Positions 23,728-34,621 of a stretch of 64,000 nt of DNA are shown piece after piece. The stretch's first letter is position 1, and the number at the start of each line of letters is the position of its first letter. The notes under the pieces were generated by a model. The model saw only the letters and a program-made list of their open reading frames with translations, was not told the origin of the DNA and searched no databases. Position numbers and translations under genes: made by a program. This stretch comes from Marisa cornuarietis (taxonomy: Eukaryota; Mollusca; Gastropoda; Architaenioglossa; Ampullariidae). The DNA lies in assembly GCA_004794655.1 (NCBI GenBank), contig SMMW01000524.1, forward strand, positions 1,054,001-1,118,000, in the 5' to 3' direction.

Positions 23728-24094
23728 GTGGCTTGTATAGCGACAAATCCTGGCCTGTGGACAGCTCAAGGCGCTGACGTCAAAAAATAAGATGACGACA
23801 AAATAAGATGACGACAAAATGTGGGTGTGTAGCGGCCCGTCTCCTCCACGTCACAGGACAGCGTCCACACACAGCAAGAACACAGTCCTCAGCACAAATA
23901 TCCAACATGTCATACAATCCGGAATACACTCCATAGAACAAATATCAAACATGTCATACACTCCACAGAAAATGCAGCATCCAACAGAAGGCACAAGTTT
24001 CACTGGAACGCTAGCACACGCTCAAGTGCACTGATGAAAACATGAATCCCACACCACCGCGCAAGTCCTGAAGTCCAAATCCAAAAAGACAGTA

Positions 24095-24406
24095 TCAAAG
24101 GCCATCATGGACTAGCACATTTTCCAAGCCAGTTGTCTGCACGCATATGTCCAGTTTCTGAAATACCCTCTTCAGCCGTCCGTCCAGTGCCGGGAAAAGG
24201 CTGTCTATCAAGACCGGGCGGATGGGGTCGGATCGCAACACCTCTTTCATGGCCCTGCTGAGAACACCATCCCGCAACAGCTGCAGGCTATTCCAAGTGG
24301 ACGTCCTCAACATGCAGCAGTCTTGTAGAGGAGCAACGATGGCGACTTCATCATAATAAGGGTTGCCGAAACTCAAAATACGACGGACGATACAAAAACA
24401 CGACAA
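24095..24406 (-). CDS. Unknown 103-codon open frame, possibly part of a repeat
   Basis: The minus-strand frame has a sensible, mixed composition (central part SLQLLRDGVLSRAMKEVLR, later FPALDGRLKRVFQKLDICVQ) with no simple-repeat bias. It lies just to the right of an (AAT)n tail at 23669, as an element transcribed leftwards would. I do not recognise a domain. It could be a retroelement ORF fragment or an exon. Confidence 0.3.
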   Translation of the reverse strand: MSCFCIVRRILSFGNPYYDEVAIVAPLQDCCMLRTSTWNSLQLLRDGVLSRAMKEVLRSDPIRPVLIDSLFPALDGRLKRVFQKLDICVQTTGLENVLVHDGL

Positions 24407-24904
24407 AAACGACAGAGAGCCATCCCCTCAAGCCAGTTAGGCGAAGGGACGTCACTCTATCAATAAGAAGCAAGACGGTTCCATGGCCAGATAGAAAAGA
24501 GAGAGCAGCAAGTTCTTCATCTTCCATAAATCAACTAGAAATCTCTTCACCTTCAACCCAAACTACGGGGGCTCGTCGAGTGTGGTGTATGTGTGTAATA
24601 TGCGTCGTGCGTATGCAAGGTAAGTGTATGTGCGTCCTATTACAGTCTGTCAGTGATGGATGGACAGATGGGTCGGACCGTCTATTGAGAGACAGGTGTG
24701 CAGATTGCTTGCTCGATGGCTTGACAGGAGTGCACGTTGTTTGCGTGTCTGATTGACTGGTTGTGATTGCTGATGACTGCTGCTGTGCCTCCTCTAATAG
24801 CGGTCCACACGTTACCCGAGAGTTCTTAGTTCCTACCCATGGCTAAAGGAGACACGAGGCTCACGGTATTAAGAACATGTACATGTCCTCTGTTAACCGC
24901 AAGG

Positions 24905-26265
24905 AAAATTCTCTTTAAAAATCAGTGGCACTTGCAGGCGTTGATGAGTGTGATCTTCCCAACGTGCTGAATTCTTTTTATGCCCGCTTTGAGAAACATG
25001 ACTTCTCTATCAATGTTTCCACACTAAAACAGTCTCTGGTCCCTGAGCATGGGTTGGCGATTGCTCAGTCCTCTGTCAAAGATCTCTTGAGGCGAGTAAA
25101 TGTTAACAAGGCTCCGGGTCCAGATGGGCCGAACAGCTTAGCGGAGTTTTACAGCATCTGTTCCAGCTGTCTGTAGATTCTGGTCATATTCCTGATATTT
25201 GGAAACTGTCGCACATTGTGCCTGTTCCAAAAATCACTAGGCCCAGTCAACCCAACGACTTCAGACCAGTGGCTCTTACCTCACTCATCATGAAATCTCT
25301 TGAGAAAATTGCAAGAAGCGAGGTAATGACTGCTGTTGGTCAACATCTTGACCCACTGCAGTTTGCCTATAGACCTGGAATAGGTGTCGATGATGCTAAG
25401 CTGTTTATACTTAATACGCTGTACAAACACCTGGAGAAACCTAAAGCTCATGCCAGGCTTCTCTTTGCTGATTTCTCTTCTGCCTTTAACACCGTGCAAC
25501 CTCACTTGTTAGCGGAAAGTCTAGTCTCAGACTTCCATCTATCCCACCAACTAACTCTCTGGATTCTGGACTTTTTAACAAACAGACAGCAGAGAGTTTA
25601 TGTTAATGGTCTTCTCTCAGACCCTGTTGTCACCTGTACAGGTTCCCCTCAAGGCTGCTGCTTGTCTCCACTACTGTTCATACTTTATACTAACAGCTGT
25701 AGAAGCACTAGTGATAGGAGCTTTCTGATAAAATTAGTCGACTCTTACAAATATTTAGGTACCATCTTCGACAACAAGCTTAAATGGGACATCAACACTG
25801 ACATGATCCTTCGTAAGAGTCGACAACGCCTGTACCTCCTACGAAAACTCAAATTTTTCTCTGTCAGCTCTGTCATCCTCACTCGGTTCTATCAGTCCTT
25901 CATTGAAAGTCTCATTACGTTTTCTTTTCACCTCCTGGTTCCACAACCTTTCCCTTGGGAACAGGAATAGTCTTGTCTCCCTTGTTAATATCTGTTCCAA
26001 GATCACCGGAATCAGGCAGAGGGACTTGGCAGCTTTCTGTCATCAGCAAATCCTTAGGAAGGCCTCCCATATCCTCTCTATTTCTGATCATGTGTTGACA
26101 TGTGAGTTCTCACTCTTGCGGTCTGGCTGTAGGTACGCGATGCCTGTATGCACAACCAATCGCCATCGCAATTCATTCATTCCACGTGCCATTCACCTGA
26201 TTAACTCTACTGGCCGTGAGCTTGTGCTAGCCTGAGGTGACCTAGGTCACCCCTATCCACTATAT

Positions 26266-26321
<56 letters not shown>

Positions 26322-26540
26322 ATGCGCGCGAGAGAGATAAATTATTTCAACATGAATACATCATCTCCCTTTATATCATGTACATGTCTATGTCCGTATT
26401 ATCTCTTTATATCATGTATATGTATTTTGTATATCATGTATATGTATGTATTATCTCTTTATATCATGTATGTATTACTGCTAGCACGAGCACTATTTGG
26501 AATTACCCTTGGGGATAAATAAAGTGGTATTGTATTGTAT
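24905..26540 (+). mobile_element. Rex1-like non-LTR retrotransposon, broken
   Basis: Plus-strand reverse transcriptase in three frames. 24925-25140 reads DLLRRVNVNKAPGPDGPN. After a frameshift near 25143 it continues SGHIPDIWKLSHIVPVPKI, DFRPVALTSLIMKSLEKI, LLFADFSSAFNTVQPHLL and TGSPQGCCLSPLLFILYTNS. It then jumps to DSYKYLGTIFDNKLKWD, so the catalytic Y-x-DD block is deleted. A second shift near 25920 leads to the C-terminal NSFIPRAIHLINSTG, stop 26233-26235. A (GT)n lies in the 3' region, and the element ends near the AATAAAG at 26517. It is not functional. Confidence 0.9.
26269..26322. repeat. (GT)26 microsatellite
   Basis: Uninterrupted GT run inside the 3' untranslated part of the Rex1-like element. 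Confidence 0.95.
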
Positions 26541-26811
26541 ATAACACGGGCCAGTGAAAAAAAGGAAGCAACACTAATTACTTCTGCCAGTCTGAGGTAT
26601 CCTCACCTGCCGGAAACACACGCAGTTATGACCAAGGAATTATTTTTTGATGCTTTGCAATGACAGGATTGGCGTCCTAGGTACAGTGAACCACTTACAT
26701 GTCAACTGCTTTTATGACTATTGTTAAATACATTGCTGTACGTCTTTTCATATAAACGCTAATGCTCATAAATTACTGTGTGACGCATGTTGCTAGATTA
26801 GCTTCAAATAG

Positions 26812-26862
26812 CCGTCATATGGCCTCAGTTGCTGGCACGGTGTTAAACCACACAAACCGAAC
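26812..26862 (+). repeat. Dispersed motif gttgctggcacgg (copy 1)
   Basis: catatggcctcagttgctgg, then cacggtgttaaacca. The same core occurs at 58036-58082 and 61640-61690, each time with nothing conserved beyond about 45 bases. It is consistent with the 3' end of a SINE family. Confidence 0.6.
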
Positions 26863-27056
26863 CTTTTAATATATCTAAAAATAGTTGTGATGGATTTCTC
26901 GCCGGATACTACAGGCCTACAGAATTTATTAATAACTGAAGTGGCTTCCTTTGCTAAAATTGATTTAAAACACCAATGATAAAGCGCTTTTTGTAACAGT
27001 CGTCAACAGCAAGTAGTTCGAAAACATTCATAAGGATTTTGACAAAACGTACTATC

Positions 27057-27128
27057 GGGCTCGTCCGGGATTCGAACCCGGGACCTCTCGCACCCGAAGC
27101 GAGAATCATACCCCTAGACCAACGAGCC
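27057..27128 (-). tRNA. tRNA-Pro (CGG)
   Basis: 72-base minus-strand cloverleaf, anticodon loop TTCGGGT giving CGG; the only CGG copy in the cluster. The T loop is TTCGAAT. A4 near 27044 is a weak terminator. Confidence 0.96.
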
Positions 27129-27324
27129 AGCCGTATTTACTTCATTCTATGTAAGAAATTAAAATTTTGTGGTGTAAAAATTAAAAAAAATACGGCTTAA
27201 TGCACTACTTCCCCACTCCAAAGTAGATATAACATCACACCTTGTATAGGAAAGGGTTATAGAAAATGAAATTGATGTTTTATTTTCCTCTTTCTTATGA
27301 GAAAAGAAGACAAAACATTACCAA

Positions 27325-27396
27325 GGGCTCGTCCGGGATTTGAACCCGGGACCTCTCGCACCCAAAGCGAGAATCATACCCCTAGACCAACGAGCC
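27325..27396 (-). tRNA. tRNA-Pro (TGG)
   Basis: 72-base minus-strand copy identical to 18481 and 28570. It shares a 64-base 3' flank (27261-27324) with the copy at 28570. Confidence 0.97.
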
Positions 27397-27476
27397 ACTT
27401 ATGAAGCCTTTCTTTCAGGTTCCTTAACAAGTCAAAATTTAAATGTCTTGAAATCAAAAGGCTGGAGGGTGCAGGG

Positions 27477-27560
27477 CAGAGCCGGCGTTAGGAATACGCG
27501 AATGTCATATGCGGGGCCTGAGACGGTCGCCCTGCTCGCCCTACCCTAGCGCCGGCTCTG
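27477..27560. mobile_element. 84-bp hAT-like MITE
   Basis: Ends CAGAGCCGGCG and CGCCGGCTCTG are perfect inverted repeats over 11 bases and continue TTAG/CTAG. The 8-base direct repeat GTGCAGGG flanks it (27469-27476 and 27560-27567, sharing the terminal G). Terminal CAG and 8-bp duplication are hAT features; assignment is inference. Confidence 0.75.
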
Positions 27561-28569
27561 TGCAGGGGAGGATGTGAGTGAGGCAGTTTCTTTCCTGTTT
27601 TATGTTTGTTTTTCTTTCGATTTTCTTTTCTTCACCTTGTTCAATCGTTTTCTATTTTTTTAAACTTGCGAGATCTCTGGCACATTTTAATCAATTATAA
27701 AATATCACTAGCAAACAGTACATAATAATAATAATAATAAAAAAGAAACACAAAATATGGTAGAATATTTATTAAAAATCAAAATTAACACCCCATCCAC
27801 TGTTTTCCACAGTCTTTGACTCAGAGATGCTTACTACACAGAGGTTACGCGTGCGCGCTAGTCTCCATGGTGAAGTGTGATTTTTCCGCACCGCAAGCGA
27901 CGTGACTGACGACGTGGCGGCAGCAACTACGTGGCCGATTGTACGGGAGGCAACTCCATACGATGATGTGTTTTACAAGTCGCTTCCCTTAGTTTGCCTG
28001 CCAACGTCGAGCATGGTTGTCACCACAGACTTGTTATGCGCTCAGTTCCAACACACAGTACTAGAATTTTGTGGTTTAAAGCCGTTTAGTATTTAATATT
28101 TTACTCATCTTTATTTCTTCTTCATGCCATGAATCATTGATTAATTACTAAGCTTTTTGTTTTTGGTTCCTTGAATTGTGTCTTAATGTTGTGTACGGAG
28201 TTTTCTGGAGTCTCACAGAAGTAATAAAAATTAATATCTACGCTATTAATATTAACGCTATTTGCCTCCACAGCTGGATCGCGGGCTTAATCCCGTTCGC
28301 CTTGGTTTTAAATATGGAGACAGTTCCATATGAGGTACGCGGACACCTAATAATCTTTTTTAAATTCAACGCACCCTACCCCTAGCTCTAAAGATGCTTT
28401 CTTGGTAAGCAGTCAATCACCAGGTGTCAGTTAATATGAAAAAAAAAATCCTACTGAAGACACTGTTTCAGATAGGAACAAATACTTGTGTACTAAATAT
28501 TCTTAGAAAATGAAATTGATGTTTTATTTTCCTCTTTCTTATGAAAAAAGAAGAAAAAACATTACAAAA

Positions 28570-28641
28570 GGGCTCGTCCGGGATTTGAACCCGGGACCTC
28601 TCGCACCCAAAGCGAGAATCATACCCCTAGACCAACGAGCC
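28570..28641 (-). tRNA. tRNA-Pro (TGG)
   Basis: 72-base minus-strand copy identical to 27325. Its left (3') flank 28505-28569 repeats that of 27325, showing a recent local duplication. An A6 run in that flank is the terminator. Confidence 0.97.
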
Positions 28642-29026
28642 GCTATTACGAGTGGAGTGACTTAACCTTTTGTTTCAAAACACCCAGGTACATCTGTTAC
28701 ACTACTGGCAATCAGCCGTGATTTGTAATTTCGATTGCAGTGTCATCTGTAATTCTGTTCACAAACCCCAGGGACTTTGAGGAAAGCTAACAAATGTTTT
28801 CCTACAAAAAAAGTTAACAAATTTTTGATATTGTATGAAGCAGTATATGGCCTTCATCAAACAATGTTTCAGTTGATCTAAGCGGTTGCCGAACCCACGC
28901 TTAGTATATCTTCGATGTTTACGGATCGGGGCAGCTGTCTCTTGTGCAAATCATTCTGATATTACTGGCAAGAACGATATGGAATCAAATGTATCAAGTG
29001 TTAGCAATTGTTACCTAGTTAACGGG

Positions 29027-29098
29027 TCCTCGGTAGTATAGTGGTTAGTATCCCCGCCTGTCACGCGGGAGACCGGGGTTCAATTCCCCGCCGGGGAG
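29027..29098 (+). tRNA. tRNA-Asp (GTC)
   Basis: Identical to 15335-15406; T6 terminator at 29102-29107. Confidence 0.97.
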
Positions 29099-30047
29099 GT
29101 GTTTTTTAAAAATCAAATTGATGTAGAGTATATTTTGAAAGCAAAACAAAATTTAATCAAAATTCTTCCTTTGATTATTTGGAGTGTTCTTTGTAATATG
29201 ACTACTTAAGATCCAATGGCAAGGACACAAATATAGAACCATTTTTATTTAACCAAAAGTATGTTACCTTGGTTTCAGAATGAAGCAAGTATTTTTGGAA
29301 CCATTGGGAATTAAAAGAATGCAGCTTTTAGCCTGGGCGAATAGACATGATGCAGCAAATCTATGTGTATATAAAAAAGTGTCATCACATTTTATAGATG
29401 CTAAGATTTCGAACACTTTCCAACCCTCTGTAAACACAAATATTGGGTCAAATTTGGAGAATGCGTAGGGAGTGATTGCGATCATTATACACATTTACCA
29501 GAACTTAAGCTTTCTCCGACAAAGTTCGATTACCTGTTATCTCTAAGAAATTTATGTTTGCTTTAGAGTGACTTTGTCAAACACTAGCATTTCTGATTTA
29601 TTACTTTTATCAGAAGCTTGTTGATTTAATCCTTACGTCGTCTGGGAAATCTGTCTGAAGTGGTTACGAAGTTGTTTGAAATCTCACCCTCTCCCCTGGG
29701 GATGTAACAGAGACAAGTTTACACCCCGCAGGAAAGAGTCGGGGTCACAGTCACAGACCTACATCGGCAACGACCACGAGACACTCATCCTGGTCTGTGG
29801 TCTGTGGTCGGGGCAGCACAGTACCAGCAAGTGTGGACGCATCTCAGGAGTATATATATATATTCTAGAACCATCGTGGGTGCACATTCCTCGTAATGAG
29901 TCTCAAGTCACCGGCTTAAATGCTTAAAAAAAAAAGTGAACGGACATGCAATAATGCTCACTGGTTGTGCGATATCCTCGCGATAGACATTTCACACAGA
30001 TAAAGAGCTCGACAACAAGAATACATGTTACTGTCATGATTATTGTC

Positions 30048-30116
30048 TCCTCGGTAGTATAGTGGTTAGTATAGCCTGTCACGCGGGAGACTGGGGTTCA
30101 ATTCCCCGCCGGGGAG
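30048..30116 (+). pseudogene. tRNA-Asp pseudogene, anticodon stem broken
   Basis: Matches the Asp consensus except that the 5' anticodon-stem bases are lost: gtatccccgcctgtc has become gtatagcctgtc. The body is 69 bases and the GCGGG strand has no full partner. One further C-to-T change precedes the T stem. A T10-class terminator follows. Confidence 0.85.
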
Positions 30117-31142
30117 ATTTTTTTTGTTTTTGTTTTAAATGGTTCATAATTTAAATGTTTCGACTTAACCATGGATCAAAAGCGATGTGCGTTCAGTAAT
30201 GACTTAGTTTTAAATTTTAATCTTTTGCCCGGCCAGTGCAATAAAAATAAAACATCACATTTCACATGTTGATCTGCCCTCACATATCCTACGAGGAACG
30301 GTTGGGAGCATCAGGAAGCAGAAATAACATTGATCAAATCACAAGATTTGGCTTTTATCATGTTTCTGTCGAGTGCACTCGTGTGCTAGCAACGAAATAA
30401 ATGCGAATGACAATCCTAGCTCAAGTCAGGGAATAGTCTGAATGCATTGAAGGACTGGGAAAATAATCACAAGATTAACTTACATGTAGCAATGTGTGCA
30501 TATAATATTCTCATCAGGAACCTTGTTTGTTCTTCTGCACTGCTTACTGAGGTGTGCCACAGACCTATAGAAGACGACCACCTTTTAAAGACCCCGTTTA
30601 CGATCTTAGAATTCACTAGGACTTTTCGAAATTTCGGGGTCAAGGGTTCTGTCCTCGAGCGGCCACAGCCAGACTGAGAGGGTTTTGACATTCAATGTCT
30701 GTGTGGTTCGGCGCTCGCTCTATGAATGATAATGGTGGTCAAAAACGTACTGCCAGCACGATCACTGGCTCTCTCAACAAAGATCTTTACACTAAAGTGG
30801 TGTGAGGTTGAAAGCCGTCAGCATTATCATAGATCACCTCTCACCCCTCTCACCCACTACACCACTATTTCCCAATGCAGTAGATGGAACCGAGAAGAAT
30901 GATTTTGCCTAGTCATTCTTACCATATGTGTGATAGCACTCATGAACACTAACAAATAGACCTATAGTTGTATGACTGTAACACTTATCACGTGTTCTGC
31001 TTCTGACAATCGGGGAAATGTGTGTGTAGATGTGTGGATGTGTTCTATAGAAGCTGGCAGGAAAAAAATTTTTTTCTTTGTACTGTAGTAAATAAAGGTT
31101 CTGTTCTAAATAATGACTCATGAGCGCTGATTGTATCCATAG

Positions 31143-31214
31143 TCCTCGGTAGTATAGTGGTTAGTATCCCCGCCTGTCACGCGGGAGACCGGGGTTCAAT
31201 TCCCCGCCGGGGAT
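31143..31214 (+). tRNA. tRNA-Asp (GTC) with T73 discriminator
   Basis: Bases 1-72 are identical to the consensus copy, but the discriminator is T instead of G (ggggat at 31209-31214). G73 is a known identity element for aspartyl-tRNA synthetase, so charging may be reduced. T6 terminator at about 31218. Confidence 0.85.
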
Positions 31215-32227
31215 ATATTTTTTCGGTTAAAGAAAATCTGCTTTGTCCTCCAAGAAACGCACGTCTCTTGATCGTTACATGTTTACGAACTCTTTTTAAA
31301 ATTTTCGACGAATTATAAAAGTAATTCTCAGAAAGCGTGTAATATTTTACTTGTCAGTAAATTTTCTGCAGCTGGTTTATTTAAAGGCTGTTCCAAGTGA
31401 ATTTTCCGCCTACACTCCTGTAAAAGACAATAAGCCTTAACCTGAAAAGGATTGAAATTCTTAGTGAAAATTTTTTTTTTTTTAATGGAAATGCTTTCAC
31501 ATTCACTACAACCCTCCCTCCGAAGGTTGAAGTGTGTTAACATGCTGATAACTCAAAAAAAAAAAAAAAAAGTTTCACTTGGCAAGTGCTCCTGTCGTTG
31601 TCACTATGGTATTGGGCAGGATTCAAACAGACTCTCGAGTATTTTTTCCATTTTGGGGAATTAGGGAAAATCGCAAGTAATTCCATAATTTGAAAATGAA
31701 ATTAGATTTTTCGATATACTTCAATGACAGGCCCTCTAATGAAATCTGGGTGTGGGATCGGAAAATATTTGACTTGGACTTCAGTACAAAGTGGGGGAGG
31801 GAGAAAGGTTGGGGCGGGCGGTGAATATAAACATAGTGTAAGTACTAAGTTCAAGTAATAAGTTATTACTGGCTCGTTTACGCATGTGCGTTCGCGCTCC
31901 CAACACGTATATACACATACGGCACATAGGGTAAATAAACAAATCCGGAAGAAAATTATTTACTATAGCTTGTAATTTCGTAAAATTAAACCTGCTTAAT
32001 AATATAAGATATATATAAATTATATATAATGCTACACTAGAACTATAAAGAAGGCGGTAATTTGTTCATAAGGCTGTAGAGACCGCTCCTACACTTTTTT
32101 TCTTTCACAACCCTCTTAGGGAATAAAGTGTTTGCTCAACAACAGAGTGAACCGTTATCGAACTACCCAGCTCTCCGGTGTTCTAACCATGCAGCTTAAA
32201 AAAAAGTTCGAAGTAAAAAATGCAAAC

Positions 32228-32299
32228 GGGCTCGTCCGGGATTTGAACCTGGGACCTCTCGCACCCTAAGCGAGAATTATACCCCTAGACCAACGAGCC
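32228..32299 (-). tRNA. tRNA-Pro (AGG), with stem mismatch
   Basis: Minus-strand copy of the AGG type with two changes: T-stem CCGGG to CCAGG, which creates an A-C mismatch, and one D-arm change (gaattat on the + strand). Possibly decaying. A6 near 32216 is a terminator. Confidence 0.8.
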
Positions 32300-32545
32300 G
32301 ACATGCCTGTGGTGCGAAGGGTGTATTCAAATGTAACAAAACAAACCGTCGCCGCAATCAATCTCAAGAGTATTAACTTTTTACAACTATAAAGACCTGC
32401 GATACAGCATAAGACTAATGCTCTAGACTTAGGTAAACGAGCTTAATAGCAAATTAAAAAGACTATAACTGTGACAATAACCTCAGGGTTCTTACAAGTT
32501 GTTCCAGCTTCAGTCATAACAAAAAGAAAGTGACTTCTCATATCG

Positions 32546-32617
32546 TCCTCGGTAGTATAGTGGTCAGTATCCCCGCCTGTCACGCGGGAGACCGGGGTTC
32601 AATTCCCCGCCGGGGAG
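32546..32617 (+). tRNA. tRNA-Asp (GTC), one-base variant
   Basis: Consensus Asp body with one T-to-C change in the D arm (tggtcagt). T8 terminator at 32625. Confidence 0.95.
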
Positions 32618-33174
32618 GACATGCTTTTTTTTCCCTGTCATCTGTATTACTACTTATTTTACACGATATGAGATTTTTAGATCAAGAATTTTTATTTTAT
32701 TAACACCCAATCACTTGCAGTTTCTAGTATCTCTGCGATCAAAAGAAGCTCACTAGTTTGGCGTAATAAATTTGTGTCCAATATTGAAGCCCTCTTCTTC
32801 GGCCCACTCAACTGCTTCCCCTTTCCACTCTAAAGAATAGAACTAACGAAAGTAACAAAAACCTAGTGACTTTTTTCGCTAGAACTTGTCCATTTCCTCG
32901 TCCTCGCTGTCTTTACTTGCCAGATCACAACCCCTCTAAGGGGCCATTTGCACACATGTTTAAACATTACAACTTTTTTTTAAAGAAACATAATGGAAGT
33001 GTTTTTTATGCTTATAGCCTCTTTAAAAGCGTTTCATAGGCTTTTCAGAATAGTTCAAAAAAGGTACTCTCCTCTAAAAGAGAGGCCGATGGAACCTATT
33101 TGAACCGATCGAAGGTCGTACAAATGGCAGAATACTGCGATTTATTCACAAATCATTATGTTAGAGCTAAGGTG

Positions 33175-33245
33175 TCCTCGGTAGTATGGTAGTTACTATC
33201 CCCTTTGTCTCGTGGGAGATAGGGGTTCAACTCTTTGCGGAGGAG
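33175..33245 (+). pseudogene. Degenerate tRNA-Asp
   Basis: Begins like Asp (tcctcggtagtat) but carries many substitutions: anticodon arm cccctttgtctcgtggg, T arm ggttcaactctttgc, and 71 bases overall. The stems no longer pair well. It is an old relic at the right edge of the cluster. Confidence 0.8.
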
Positions 33246-33246
33246 T

Positions 33247-34430
33247 GTTTTTGTTTTTTTAGCTTTTTAAAATCAACTACGATATGCCACGTCTATTTCC
33301 CCTAACTACCGGTACCAGTCAAGGGACGAATGATGATGATGAGTCATATTTCACTTTGTATTTGTTACGTTTGAATAAACTGTGATACTAATCAATCAAA
33401 TACCTACATTAAAACGTTTGTAGGGGAATATTCCACATATGGAAATTACCCGGCACGGTAGTATTTCCTACCCCTATCCTTTACAACAACAACACCCAAT
33501 CCTACCAGAAAGAGTACACACGTGTTTACATGTTTATCACATTAATAACGAATTCTCGTCATAGTTCAATATTATCAGGCAGGACGTGATCTGAACCAGC
33601 GGCACATACTCTCGCTGTCTTGTGACACACACTTTTCTGGTCTGAAGTGTTTTTGAAGAGGAATGGAAAATTCTTTATTTCACTAGAAAAAAAAAACACA
33701 TGCCATCGAATTGATTTTCTGTAAAAGAGATAACAGGAACAAGTCGAGATAACAAAGACAAGAAAAGGGAGAGGACGCAGACAGAATACGCTAGGAAGGT
33801 AAAGAGAAAATAATCAATCTATATCGAAAGAAAAAAGAGAAACTAATTAAGTAAGAAAGAATAAACGAAACGAAAGACAAAATACGAAGAAAGAAGAGAG
33901 AAAAAAAAAACAAACAAACGAAGGAATTAATGAAAGGCGATTGGCAGTAGTTCTTCTGTTTATTTACACCTGGTTTATTTTATTGCTGCACAACGTGGTG
34001 GAGAGAAATCTGCGGGGGAGGGTAGGTGATAAACTTATCAGCACAGCTAGAATTTATTATACAAATTATAGTTTTTACACCAGCCTTTTAACATCTGGCA
34101 TTGACCCTGGCAGCTCGTTTCTCACGGCTTTAGGAAAAGGGGGTGGGGGGGGGAAGCGGAGCAATTCGACGAATTTTATGGTCGGTTGTGTGTCCTAGCT
34201 AAAGTGGAGTACGTGTTTCTGGAAAGAACTTTAAGGGAAGGGTCTGCTTGTATGAGGGAGGGGGTTGCAGGGGAGTTTTGGAGAGTTGGGGGGGGGGCTA
34301 AAAAGGGAGGGTCTGGCCACAGTCTCCCTTGTCTGCATATAATAAATATTCAGTTGCCGGCCGCCTGATCGAGCACATAAGCCTCCTGCATGACAACTTT
34401 GACAAAGTAGCTCTTAATGATGCACAAATG
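33247..34430. other. No gene recognised; A/G-rich tract
   Basis: 33720-33925 is strongly purine-rich on the + strand (repeated aagaaag/agaga units). A G-rich stretch follows at 34138-34320. No exon was supported. Confidence 0.5.
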
Positions 34431-34550
34431 GCGGAAAACAGCGCCTCGACAACGCTTGTTCTTCCGGGAACACGGTCTGCGCATGTCACGTGACGTGGGA
34501 AACGGTGACGCTTTGAAAATGGCGCCCGCTCACACGAGACAGCGCGAGAA
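34430..34550 (+). promoter_or_regulatory. CpG-rich candidate promoter with CLEAR-like and ETS-like motifs
   Basis: Contains CTTCCGG (34461-34467) and the full palindrome GTCACGTGAC (34485-34494) within an unusually CpG-dense 120 bases. A possible first exon follows. Confidence 0.45.
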
Positions 34551-34621
34551 TGGACGTCTTTGACGCGATGAAATCGATGGCAAAAGGCAAGCGAATGGCA
34601 AAGCATGCGACTGGAAAATTG
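34550..34621 (+). CDS. Candidate first coding exon, unknown gene
   Basis: ATG at 34550 begins a lysine-rich 24-codon frame (MDVFDAMKSMAKGKRMAKH and five more) ending at a possible GTTTGT donor at 34622. It lies just downstream of the CpG-rich motif cluster. An upstream ATG at 34519 opens a 14-codon uORF. No following exon was found, so this is weak. Confidence 0.25.

Noticed and set aside
27340..27549. 69-codon plus-strand frame across a tRNA
   Set aside because: It runs antisense through tRNA-Pro and through the hAT-like MITE; no gene expected.
32936..33060. Third copy of the ggggccagttgcac MITE
   Set aside because: Only ggggccatttgcacacatgt resembles the end; no matching right end or interior.
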